A DNA stretch of 5,505 nt from an uncultured Oscillospiraceae bacterium (GCA_937915075.1 CALDMA010000193.1:1-5505); one strand, 5' to 3'. Positions 1 to 5,441 are shown, counted from the first letter of the stretch. The notes: generated by a model not told the origin, from the sequence alone. Numbers and translations: made by a program.

Positions 1-999
1 GCGGGAGGTGACGAACTTGCCCTCGCGGCCGGCGTAGGGAGAATCGTTGATGGAGAACGTCATCTCCATCGTGGGGGCCGAGATCTTGACGAACGGCAGC
101 GGCTCGACGCACTCGGGCGCGCAGATCGTATCGCCGATGGTGATGTCGCCGATACCGGAGAGGCAGATGATGTTGCCCGCGGTGGACTCGGTAACGGGCT
201 TCTTGCCCAGACCGTCGAACTCGTAGAGGGAGACCGCCTTCGCCTTCTTCGGCGCGGCGTCGGGGTTGTGGTAGTTGCAGACCATGATCTCCTGGTTCTG
301 CTTGAGCGCGCCGCGCTCGATGCGGCCGATGGCCATGCGGCCGACAAACTCGTTGTAGTCGATAGCGGAGACGAGCATCTGGAAGGGCTGGTCGACATCG
401 GCCTCGGGCGCGGGAATGTAGTTGAGGATGGTATCAAAGAGCGGCTTGAGATCGGTGCCGGGCTCGTCGGGCGAATAGCTCGCCGTGCCCTGACGGCCGG
501 AACAGAAGAGCATGGGGCTGTCGAGCTGCTCGGGCGTGGCGTCAAGGTCGAGCAGCAGCTCGAGCACCTCGTCCACGACCTCGTGGATGCGCTGGTCGGG
601 GCGGTCGATCTTGTTGACGACCACGATCACGCGGTGACCCAGCTCCAACGCGCGGGAAAGCACAAAGCGCGTCTGCGGCATGGGACCCTCGGCGGCGTCC
701 ACGAGCAGGATGACGCCGTTGACCATCTTGAGGATACGCTCCACCTCGCCGCCAAAGTCGGCGTGGCCCGGCGTGTCGACAATGTTGATCTTGGTATCGC
801 CATAGTGGATGGCGGTATTTTTGGCAAGGATGGTGATGCCGCGCTCGCGCTCAAGGTCGTTGGAGTCCATCACGCGGTCCACGACCTCCTGATTTTCACG
901 GTAAACGCCGCCCTGCTTGAGCATCTCGTCGACGAGCGTGGTCTTGCCGTGGTCGACGTGGGCAATGATGGCGACGTTGCGAAGCTTGTTGTTCTGCAT
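1..999 (-). CDS. typA: Translational GTPase TypA/BipA, N-terminal 333 residues (partial, runs off left edge)
   Basis: Ribosome-associated GTPase of the EF-G/LepA superfamily. Family members bind the 70S ribosome and affect large-subunit assembly and growth under cold or other stress. The G-domain motifs are all visible: P-loop AHVDHGKTTL (residues 13-22), switch I RGITI (53-57), DTPGHADFGGEV (75-86), NKID (129-132) and a G5-like FCSGRQG (165-171). A beta-barrel domain II follows at roughly 203-290. From about 302 comes the start of the EF-G-III-like domain, ending in NDSPYAGREGKFVTSR, a signature region of TypA rather than EF-G or LepA. The usual family length is about 600 residues, so a little over half is present; the frame is open to base 1. 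The ATG at 997-999 has a good RBS 9 nt upstream and places the P-loop at the normal distance. It is divergent from the tRNA gene and has its own promoter. The G5 motif reads SG rather than the common SA, probably a lineage variant. Confidence 0.97.
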   Translation of the reverse strand, partial: MQNNKLRNVAIIAHVDHGKTTLVDEMLKQGGVYRENQEVVDRVMDSNDLERERGITILAKNTAIHYGDTKINIVDTPGHADFGGEVERILKMVNGVILLVDAAEGPMPQTRFVLSRALELGHRVIVVVNKIDRPDQRIHEVVDEVLELLLDLDATPEQLDSPMLFCSGRQGTASYSPDEPGTDLKPLFDTILNYIPAPEADVDQPFQMLVSAIDYNEFVGRMAIGRIERGALKQNQEIMVCNYHNPDAAPKKAKAVSLYEFDGLGKKPVTESTAGNIICLSGIGDITIGDTICAPECVEPLPFVKISAPTMEMTFSINDSPYAGREGKFVTSR

Positions 1000-1008
1000 A
1001 GTCTGTCT

Positions 1009-1016
1009 CTCCTTCC
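1009..1016 (-). promoter_or_regulatory. Ribosome binding site of typA
   Basis: The minus strand reads GGAAGGAG, 9 nt before the typA ATG. It fits the Shine-Dalgarno consensus and supports the chosen start. Its first two G residues also belong to the 3' arm of a small hairpin at 1015-1029. Confidence 0.85.
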
Positions 1017-1029
1017 TGCCGGCGGCAGG
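1015..1029 (-). other. Small GC-rich hairpin in the typA leader touching the RBS
   Basis: In the transcript this reads CCUGCC-GCC-GGCAGG, a 6-bp all-GC-type stem with a 3-nt loop. The 3' arm ends in the first G residues of the Shine-Dalgarno. The structure is seen in the sequence; any effect on translation is inference, since the AAGGAG core stays free. Confidence 0.4.
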
Positions 1030-1066
1030 TGTGTATCTGAAATGGAAGTACCGCAATAACCTAAAT

Positions 1067-1095
1067 AGTATATGCTGTTATTTTTCCGATTGCAA
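1067..1095 (-). promoter_or_regulatory. Sigma-A-type promoter for typA
   Basis: On the minus strand, TTGCAA (1090-1095) and TATACT (1067-1072) are separated by exactly 17 bp. The -10 matches 5 of 6 consensus bases and the -35 matches 4 of 6. This would start transcription near 1060 and give a leader of about 60 nt. The surrounding AT-rich island in a GC-rich region supports the call. Confidence 0.7.
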
Positions 1096-1138
1096 GGTGT
1101 TTCGCGGATTTTTTCACTTTTTTTGCACGCTCCTGCCG

Positions 1139-1167
1139 TTGACAGAGCCGCCCGGATGCGGTACAAT
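1139..1167 (+). promoter_or_regulatory. Strong sigma-A promoter for the tRNA-Arg gene
   Basis: A perfect -35 TTGACA (1139-1144) and TACAAT (1162-1167, 5 of 6 consensus) are separated by 17 bp and end 13 bp before the first tRNA base. This is a typical stable-RNA arrangement, with transcription starting only a few bases before the mature 5' end. Confidence 0.88.
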
Positions 1168-1180
1168 GCAATCTGTACCT

Positions 1181-1257
1181 GCGCCTGTAGCTCAGCTGGA
1201 TAGAGCGTCCGCCTCCTAAGCGGAAGGCCAGCGGTTCGAATCCGCTCTGGCGTGCCA
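1181..1257 (+). tRNA. tRNA-Arg, anticodon CCU (reads AGG)
   Basis: The 77-nt sequence folds as a cloverleaf. The D stem is GCTC/GAGC and the anticodon stem TCCGC/GCGGA encloses the loop CTCCTAA (U33, anticodon CCU at 34-36). A 5-nt variable loop AGGCC follows, then T stem AGCGG/CCGCT around TTCGAAT, discriminator G and a genome-encoded CCA. The acceptor stem GCGCCTG/CTGGCGT is slightly irregular: position 1-72 is a G-U wobble and 6-67 is a U-U mismatch. Everything else is canonical, and a near-consensus promoter lies directly upstream, so I regard it as functional. It decodes the AGG arginine codon and stands alone, not in a tRNA cluster within this window. Confidence 0.93.
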
Positions 1258-1263
1258 AAGAGA

Positions 1264-1304
1264 AGCGATACTTGGTTCTCAAACCAAGTATCGCTAACTT
1301 TGTT
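1264..1304 (+). terminator. Hairpin terminator after tRNA-Arg, possibly bidirectional
   Basis: AGCGATACTTGGTT (1264-1277) and AACCAAGTATCGCT (1282-1295) form a perfect 14-bp stem with loop CTCA, starting 6 nt after the tRNA CCA. The plus-strand tail AACTTTGTTT is only moderately U-rich. On the minus strand the same stem is followed by TCTCTTT, so it may also stop transcription arriving from the convergent lipoprotein/htpG unit. The lack of a clean U-run lowers confidence that it is a classical intrinsic terminator. Confidence 0.65.
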
Positions 1305-1346
1305 TAGCCAACTCCGTCTGACAAGTGCCGTAAATTTTGGCTTAAC
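1302..1346. repeat. Imperfect inverted repeat in the convergent intergenic region
   Basis: GTTTAGCCAA (1302-1311) and TTGGCTTAAC (1337-1346) are complementary at 9 of 10 positions around a 25-nt loop. It lies between the tRNA terminator and the end of the lipoprotein gene, in a stretch visibly less GC-rich than its neighbours. It might help terminate the minus-strand transcript or be part of a dispersed intergenic repeat; nothing in the sequence decides. Confidence 0.35.
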
Positions 1347-1395
1347 TATTTTACGACCACCCGACATCGGCTCGCGCCTCTTTTCCCTTGTGCTG

Positions 1396-3108
1396 TCACA
1401 GTTCGCGGACGGTGCCGCCGAAAATGGTGACCTTGCCGTTTTCAGCGGTCAGACCCGCTTCTCCGCCGGGAACGATAACGGTGCCGCCGGTGATGACGAT
1501 GTCGCCCTCACCGAGCCACAGCCCATGCTCAAACGAGACGGTGCCGCCGGAGATATGTACCTCGCCGCGGTCGATGCTCGCGTCGCCCGCGAGCGTCAGC
1601 TCGCCGCCGGTGACTTCGAGCGCGGCATTCTGCAGCCAGAATTCACCGTCCACTGCAAGGCCGCCGCTCTCTACGAGCAGCGTGCCCTTCTCCTCGGCAT
1701 TGCTGCCCATGTGCAGCGCGCCGCAGCGGACGTTCGCGCCGTCCCGCACGGCGAGGAGGGGTGCGCGGACGCTGCCCCATGCCCAAACGTTCAGCTCGCC
1801 TGCGGCGAGCGAACCGCCGCCCGTGAAGAGCAGGCCCGTGCCGCCGATGGTCCCATCGACCGTATTCTCGCCGAGGACACGCAGGTGCGCTCCGCCCCAC
1901 GGCAGCAGCTCGGGCGCGTGAGTGTTCTCCAGCGTCAGCGTACCGGCGAACCAGTCGTTTTCATAGGGATCGGCGACCGTCAGCACGTCCCACGCCGCGC
2001 CGGAGACCGTGCCCGCCCACTCCGGGCTGTAGTCCGTCGGGTAATAGCCAGAGCCATAGGCGCCGCGGTAGGCGGAGCCGTCCGCGCCGTCCCATAGGAC
2101 AGCGCCGGCGCCATAATCATTGACCGCCGCGCCGGAAAAGCTCTGCGCGGAAAAAACGCCCGCGCCACCCTCGACGGTCGAGCCCTCGGCGAGACCGCCC
2201 GCAAGGTGCGCCGTGCCGCCGGAGAGAATAAATTCCGCCTTCTGCTCGGCTGCGCCGAGGAGCGTCGTGCCGCCGCGGAACACCGCGCGCGTCAGCTCCT
2301 GCACGGAGCCCTGCACGCTGAGCGTGCCGCCGGCGTTGACCAGCGCGCCGTTATTGAGCCAGAGCATATCGGTGCAGAGCGTGCCGCCAAGCACGGCAAG
2401 CGCGGGCACGTCGACCGTGTTTGTGGCGGCGAGGCGAATGTCGTCGCAGCGCAGCGTCACGTCGCCGTCAAGCACCAGCGAGGGGATGGGGAGGTCCCCG
2501 CCGCCGCAGTCGAGGGCGGCGGCATTTGAGACCGTCAGCGTACCGCCGCCGGTGACGAGCACGCAGTCGAAGCCCTCGAAGCAGGCGTACTCTGTGCCGC
2601 CGCCGTCCACGGTGCAGTCGCCGGAGATGTTCAGGCGGAGGATGCCGCCGTCCGGCGCGGTGAGGTTCGGGAGGGTGCAGTCTGCCGCGGAGACGGTGAA
2701 GGCGTGGTACAGCTCGCCGTTCCACGCAAGCTGGCCGTAGGAGCCTTCCTGCTTTGCGGCCCCGCTGGAGAAGCCGTCGAGTGTGACGCCCTCCTCGGAT
2801 AGCTGTCCCTCCTGAATGAGATCGGTGTACGTTCCGTCCGGCAGACGGACGGCGAGGTAGTCGCACGCGCCCTTGTCGGCACGGGAGGCAAGCGGGAGCT
2901 TGCTGTTCTTATCCGCCGCGCCGGAGGTCTCGGCAAGGTCGAACCACAGGCGGCAGACCTCGGGCAGATCCTCGGCGCGCAGCCCCTCCTCGACCAATAT
3001 CTCATCGTTTGGGGTCGGCAGCGTTACGGCGTCGTCCGGCGTACCGGGCGTACCGCAAGCGGTGAGCAGGAGCAGCAGGGACAGGAGCAGCGCGGACAGC
3101 TTTTTCAT
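1396..3108 (-). CDS. Predicted surface lipoprotein with Gly-rich beta-helix repeats (570 aa)
   Basis: The N-terminus MKKLSALLLSLLLLLTAC is a lipoprotein signal with lipobox LTAC and Cys18 as the predicted lipidated residue. Mature protein should sit on the outer face of the membrane. After a short Pro/Thr/Asp linker comes an unrecognised region (about 35-125). From about 140 onward the protein is built of short strands ending in Gly-Gly-Thr/Ser turns (LVTGGGTLTV, LSGGTAHLAGG, ISGGTVSFEHG, ITGGTVIVPGG). Near the C-terminus the GG pairs recur about every 20 residues (482, 501, 521, 541), as expected for rungs of a right-handed beta-helix. The style resembles clostridial beta-helix carbohydrate-binding lipoproteins such as the Cthe_2159 group, but that link is inference and no catalytic motif is seen. 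Residues about 133-267 and 384-508 look like two copies of one module. The ATG at 3106-3108 is preferred over an upstream TTG because GGAGGA lies 7 nt before it and the signal peptide starts there. It lies 36 bp after htpG on the same strand, with no terminator between. Confidence 0.9.
   Translation of the reverse strand: MKKLSALLLSLLLLLTACGTPGTPDDAVTLPTPNDEILVEEGLRAEDLPEVCRLWFDLAETSGAADKNSKLPLASRADKGACDYLAVRLPDGTYTDLIQEGQLSEEGVTLDGFSSGAAKQEGSYGQLAWNGELYHAFTVSAADCTLPNLTAPDGGILRLNISGDCTVDGGGTEYACFEGFDCVLVTGGGTLTVSNAAALDCGGGDLPIPSLVLDGDVTLRCDDIRLAATNTVDVPALAVLGGTLCTDMLWLNNGALVNAGGTLSVQGSVQELTRAVFRGGTTLLGAAEQKAEFILSGGTAHLAGGLAEGSTVEGGAGVFSAQSFSGAAVNDYGAGAVLWDGADGSAYRGAYGSGYYPTDYSPEWAGTVSGAAWDVLTVADPYENDWFAGTLTLENTHAPELLPWGGAHLRVLGENTVDGTIGGTGLLFTGGGSLAAGELNVWAWGSVRAPLLAVRDGANVRCGALHMGSNAEEKGTLLVESGGLAVDGEFWLQNAALEVTGGELTLAGDASIDRGEVHISGGTVSFEHGLWLGEGDIVITGGTVIVPGGEAGLTAENGKVTIFGGTVREL
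1585..1959 (-). repeat. Internal protein repeat, copy B of the lipoprotein module
   Basis: Encodes residues about 384-508. It repeats the landmarks of copy A in the same order and near-constant offset (241-250 residues): WGGAHLRVLGENTVDG, FTGGGSLAAG, then WLQNAALEVTGGELTLAG. The copies are diverged, so this is an old duplication rather than a recent DNA repeat. Confidence 0.6.
2308..2712 (-). repeat. Internal protein repeat, copy A of the lipoprotein module
   Basis: Encodes residues about 133-267. Landmarks shared with copy B, in order: a strand leading to DGGILRLNISGDCTVDG, then a GGGTLTV turn, then WLNNGALVNAGGTLSVQG. The last segment matches 9 of 18 residues with WLQNAALEVTGGELTLAG of copy B. 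Confidence 0.6.
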
Positions 3109-3115
3109 AGCGGCG

Positions 3116-3121
3116 TCCTCC
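3116..3121 (-). promoter_or_regulatory. Ribosome binding site of the lipoprotein gene
   Basis: The minus strand reads GGAGGA, 7 nt before the ATG at 3108. It fixes the start at MKKLSALL, since the alternative TTG start at 3123 overlaps this site and would add five residues ahead of a normal signal peptide. Confidence 0.85.
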
Positions 3122-3144
3122 AAAATGAGTTTTCGGGGCAGTCC

Positions 3145-5022
3145 TTATTTCATCAGCTTTGCGACCAGATCGGTGTATTCGCTCGGGTCCTCAAGCGGCA
3201 GGCCCGCGATGAGCAGCGCCTGATCGTAGAGGATCTTCGCGTACAGCTCCGCCTTGGCGCGGTCGGAGGTCATGGCGGCCTCCATCGCCTGCACGGCGGG
3301 ATGGTCGGTGTTCAGCTCCAGAATGCGGTCGGCCTTGACGGGCGTGGGCATCTGGAAGCTCTTGAAGTATTTCTCCATCTCAAAGCTCAAGCCCTCGCCC
3401 GCGGTCATGCACACGGGATGCGTCTTGAGACGGCGGGAGACGCGGACCTCCTTGATCTTATCACCGAGCGTCTCTTTGACGAACTGCATCAGCTCCGGCT
3501 TTTCGTCGAGGGCCTTTTTCTCCTCGTCACCGAGGTCCAGCTCACCGTCGATGATGGAGCGGAATTCCTTATCGGCATACTTGCCCAGCATTTGCAGAAC
3601 GAATTCATCCGTTTCACCGGTGAGGTAGAGGATCTCGTAGTTCTTGTCCTTCAGCAGCTCGGTCTGCGGCAGGTGGTCGATGGCGGAGACGTTCTCGCCC
3701 GCGGCGTAGTAGATGTACTTCTGGCTCTCCGGCATCCGGTCGACGTACTCGCGCAGGGCGACGAGCTTCTTCTCCGTCGAGGAGTAGAAAAGCAGTAGAT
3801 CCTGCAGCGCCTCCTTGCGGCTCAGCCCGTCCGGCCCGGCAATGCCGAAGCCAATGGCGCGGCCGAAGTTCTCGTAGAACGCTTCGTAGCCCTCGCGGTC
3901 GTCGCGCAGCAGCTTTTCAAGGTCGGCGCGGATCTTCTTTTCCAGACTGTTCCCGATGACCTTGAGCTGACGGTCGTGCTGCAGCAGCTCGCGCGAGATG
4001 TTCAGACTCAGGTCGGGGGAGTCCACCACGCCGCGCACAAAGCGCAGATAATCCGGCAGCAGCGCATCGCAGTGATCCATGATCATCACGCCCGCGGAGT
4101 AGAGCTGCAAGCCCTTTTCATAGCCCTCGCTGTAGAAGTCCATCGGCCGCTGCGAGGGAATGAACAGCAGCGCCTTATAGGTCACGGCGCCCTCGACGCT
4201 CGCGGTGATGACGCGCTGCGGCTTGTCGAAGGCATGAGCGATGGACTGGTAGAACTTCTCGTATTCCTCGTCCGTCACCTCGCCGCGTGGACGCTGCCAG
4301 AGCGGCACCATGGAGTTGACCGTCGTCATCTCGTCCACATACTCGTACTCGGGCTTTTCGGGGTCGCTGCCCTCCTTGACCTTGCGCGTCGGGCGCAGCA
4401 TACGGATGGGGTAGCGGATGTAGTCGGAATACTTCTTTACCAGCTCATAGAGCCGATAGCCGTCGAGGTACTCGGAGTATTTCTCCTCGTCCGTGTCCGC
4501 CTTGAGGTGCATGATGACGTCGGTGCCGACGCGGTCCTTCTCACATTCGGTGACGGTGTAGCCGTCCGCGCCGGAGGACTGCCAGCGGTAGGCGGTCTCC
4601 GCACCGTATTTCTTTGTGACGACCGTGATCTCGTCCGCGACCATGAACGCGGAGTAGAAGCCCACGCCGAACTGGCCGATGATGTCGATGTCCTCCTTCT
4701 GCTCGGCCTCCTGACGGAATTTGTACGAGCCGGACGAGGCGATGACGCCGAGGTTGTTCTCCAGCTCGTCCTTGTCCATGCCGATGCCGTTGTCGCTTAC
4801 GGTCAGCGTGCGCGCGTCCTTATCAACGGTGATCTCGATTTTGAAATCGCCGCGGTCAAGGCCGACCTTGTCGTCGGTCAGCGAGAGGTAGCAGAGCTTG
4901 TCGATGGCGTCGCTCGCGTTCGAGATGATCTCGCGCAGGAAGATCTCCTTGTGCGTGTAGATGGAGTTGATCATCAGGTCGAGCAGGCGCTTGGATTCTG
5001 CTTTGAATTGTTTCTTTGCCAT
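3145..5022 (-). CDS. htpG: Molecular chaperone HtpG (bacterial Hsp90), 625 aa, complete
   Basis: Cytosolic ATP-dependent homodimeric chaperone that remodels client proteins, often with DnaK. The N-terminal GHKL ATPase domain shows Glu31 and Asn35 in REIISNASDAID (the catalytic and Mg-binding positions), DNGIGM (77-82), the lid segment with GQFGVGFYSAF (116-126) and GTDVIMHLK (166-174). The middle domain carries PLWQRPRGEVTDEEYEKFYQ (240-259) and LNISRELLQ (340-348), where Arg344 is the family's ATP-contacting arginine. A C-terminal dimerisation domain covers roughly 500-625. The length is normal for the family and no key residue is missing. The ATG at 5020-5022 begins the typical MAKKQFKAES and has AAAGGAGA about 10 nt upstream. 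Its transcript probably continues into the lipoprotein gene 36 bp downstream. Confidence 0.98.
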   Translation of the reverse strand: MAKKQFKAESKRLLDLMINSIYTHKEIFLREIISNASDAIDKLCYLSLTDDKVGLDRGDFKIEITVDKDARTLTVSDNGIGMDKDELENNLGVIASSGSYKFRQEAEQKEDIDIIGQFGVGFYSAFMVADEITVVTKKYGAETAYRWQSSGADGYTVTECEKDRVGTDVIMHLKADTDEEKYSEYLDGYRLYELVKKYSDYIRYPIRMLRPTRKVKEGSDPEKPEYEYVDEMTTVNSMVPLWQRPRGEVTDEEYEKFYQSIAHAFDKPQRVITASVEGAVTYKALLFIPSQRPMDFYSEGYEKGLQLYSAGVMIMDHCDALLPDYLRFVRGVVDSPDLSLNISRELLQHDRQLKVIGNSLEKKIRADLEKLLRDDREGYEAFYENFGRAIGFGIAGPDGLSRKEALQDLLLFYSSTEKKLVALREYVDRMPESQKYIYYAAGENVSAIDHLPQTELLKDKNYEILYLTGETDEFVLQMLGKYADKEFRSIIDGELDLGDEEKKALDEKPELMQFVKETLGDKIKEVRVSRRLKTHPVCMTAGEGLSFEMEKYFKSFQMPTPVKADRILELNTDHPAVQAMEAAMTSDRAKAELYAKILYDQALLIAGLPLEDPSEYTDLVAKLMK

Positions 5023-5032
5023 AATAGCGGCA

Positions 5033-5040
5033 TCTCCTTT
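5033..5040 (-). promoter_or_regulatory. Ribosome binding site of htpG
   Basis: The minus strand reads AAAGGAGA, about 10 nt before the htpG ATG. This is a slightly long but acceptable spacing. Confidence 0.75.
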
Positions 5041-5051
5041 GGTGATATATT

Positions 5052-5069
5052 TGTGCTGATTATAGCACA
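5052..5069. promoter_or_regulatory. Palindrome over the htpG -10, possible operator
   Basis: TGTGCT-N6-AGCACA is a perfect 6-bp inverted repeat exactly covering the htpG -10 hexamer. The position suits a repressor that blocks RNA polymerase. It partly recalls the AGCAC core of the HrcA/CIRCE site, but arm order and spacer (N6, not N9) do not fit CIRCE, and it does not match the CtsR direct repeat. The binding protein, if any, is unknown. Confidence 0.4.
5059..5067 (-). promoter_or_regulatory. Extended -10 promoter of htpG
   Basis: The minus strand reads TGCTATAAT: a perfect TATAAT (5059-5064) with an upstream TG forming an extended -10. The -35 region at the right distance (AACAAA or TAACAA, about 5082-5088) is poor, which an extended -10 can offset. 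Transcription would start near 5052, giving a leader of about 30 nt. The -10 sits in the centre of the palindrome at 5052-5069. Confidence 0.65.
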
Positions 5070-5159
5070 GAACCGCAAGGGTTTGTTATCTATTTTTGAA
5101 TTTTTTCGTTTCGGTTGCACGGATGTGTGCCTCGCGCCGGTCCGACGACGCAAAAGGGG

Positions 5160-5168
5160 AGGAGGTGA
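5160..5168 (+). promoter_or_regulatory. Near-perfect ribosome binding site for the 69-aa protein
   Basis: AGGAGGTGA is complementary to the 16S rRNA 3' end over nine bases. The GGAGG core is 7 nt from the ATG at 5173. This is the main reason to place the start there rather than further upstream in the same open frame, which runs back antisense to htpG. Confidence 0.85.
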
Positions 5169-5172
5169 GGAC

Positions 5173-5382
5173 ATGAAAAAAGCGGAACCCCAGGTGCCCT
5201 TTGCGCCGTACCGACCGGATGACCGCACGCCTTGCGAGCGCGTGCTGGACCTGATGGACATGGCGCACGCTAAGACCTGCCGCATCCTAAAGCAGCTCGG
5301 GAGGGCGTGGCCCCGTCCGGCGGACGAGCCGGCACTCAACGCGCACAGCAGCACCTACCGCTGCCTGCGCATCCCGCGCTGA
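5173..5382 (+). CDS. Small uncharacterised protein, 69 aa
   Basis: I do not recognise a family. The protein starts MKKAEPQVPFAPYRPDDRTP, has a probable amphipathic helix around residues 20-43 (ERVLDLMDMAHAKTCRILKQ), then a Pro/Arg-rich stretch and the tail STYRCLRIPR. It is hydrophilic, with no signal peptide or membrane segment, so it is probably cytosolic. Cysteines at 21, 36 and 64 show no metal-binding spacing I can name. Reasons to believe it is a gene: an almost perfect RBS at 7-nt spacing, a stop codon 6 nt before a strong intrinsic terminator, and a location where a divergent partner of htpG would be expected. I see no clear promoter at 5070-5160; a weak TTGGTG/TATAGC pair overlaps the htpG palindrome. 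It is transcribed away from htpG. Confidence 0.75.
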   Translation: MKKAEPQVPFAPYRPDDRTPCERVLDLMDMAHAKTCRILKQLGRAWPRPADEPALNAHSSTYRCLRIPR

Positions 5383-5388
5383 ATGCGC

Positions 5389-5424
5389 GTCAAGCCCTCC
5401 CGACCGGGAGGGCTTGACTTTTTT
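5389..5424 (+). terminator. Strong intrinsic terminator after the 69-aa gene
   Basis: GTCAAGCCCTCCC (5389-5401) and GGGAGGGCTTGAC (5406-5418) form a perfect 13-bp GC-rich stem with loop GACC, followed directly by six T residues. It starts 6 nt after the stop codon. No T-run exists on the other strand, so it acts in the plus direction only. Confidence 0.95.
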
Positions 5425-5441
5425 GTGTGATATGATACAAT
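5414..5441 (+). promoter_or_regulatory. Promoter overlapping the terminator, driving the gene beyond the right edge
   Basis: TTGACT (5414-5419, 5 of 6 consensus) and TACAAT (5436-5441, 5 of 6) are 16 bp apart, with TG one base before the -10 as an extended element (TGATACAAT). The -35 is formed by the end of the terminator stem plus its first T. Transcription would start near 5448. Confidence 0.7.

Noticed and set aside
268..1059. Long plus-strand reading frame opposite typA (263 codons)
   Set aside because: It is antisense to the clearly conserved typA GTPase domain. Its Asp/Val/His-rich composition is typical of an antisense shadow in GC-rich DNA, and it has no independent RBS.
1181..1346. 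tRNA 3' end as an integration (att) site of a mobile element
   Set aside because: There is no direct repeat of the tRNA 3' end elsewhere in the window and no integrase gene, so this is unsupported.
870..1367. Minus-strand reading frame of 165 codons containing GTPERIRTAG, and plus-strand peptide APVAQLDRASAS
   Set aside because: Both are classic spurious translations of a tRNA gene and its complement. The frames run through the tRNA, the terminator and the typA start, with no RBS.
1252..2740. Several plus-strand frames and one minus-strand frame (85 codons) inside the lipoprotein gene
   Set aside because: They are Pro/Ala/Arg-rich shadows caused by the GGCGGC-rich coding sequence. The minus-strand 570-aa frame has the signal peptide, lipobox and RBS.
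3109..3123. TTG start giving a 575-aa lipoprotein
   Set aside because: The TTG overlaps the GGAGGA RBS and would place five residues before a standard lipoprotein signal. The ATG at 3106-3108 is better supported.
5052..5069. CIRCE (HrcA) operator at htpG
   Set aside because: The CIRCE consensus has 9-bp arms TTAGCACTC and GAGTGCTAA with a 9-bp spacer. Here the arms read TGTGCT and AGCACA with a 6-bp spacer.
3976..5172. Plus-strand open frame opposite htpG, in frame with the 69-aa protein
   Set aside because: It lies antisense to a fully conserved Hsp90. The excellent RBS at 5160-5168 places the real start at 5173, so I treat only the last 69 codons as a gene.
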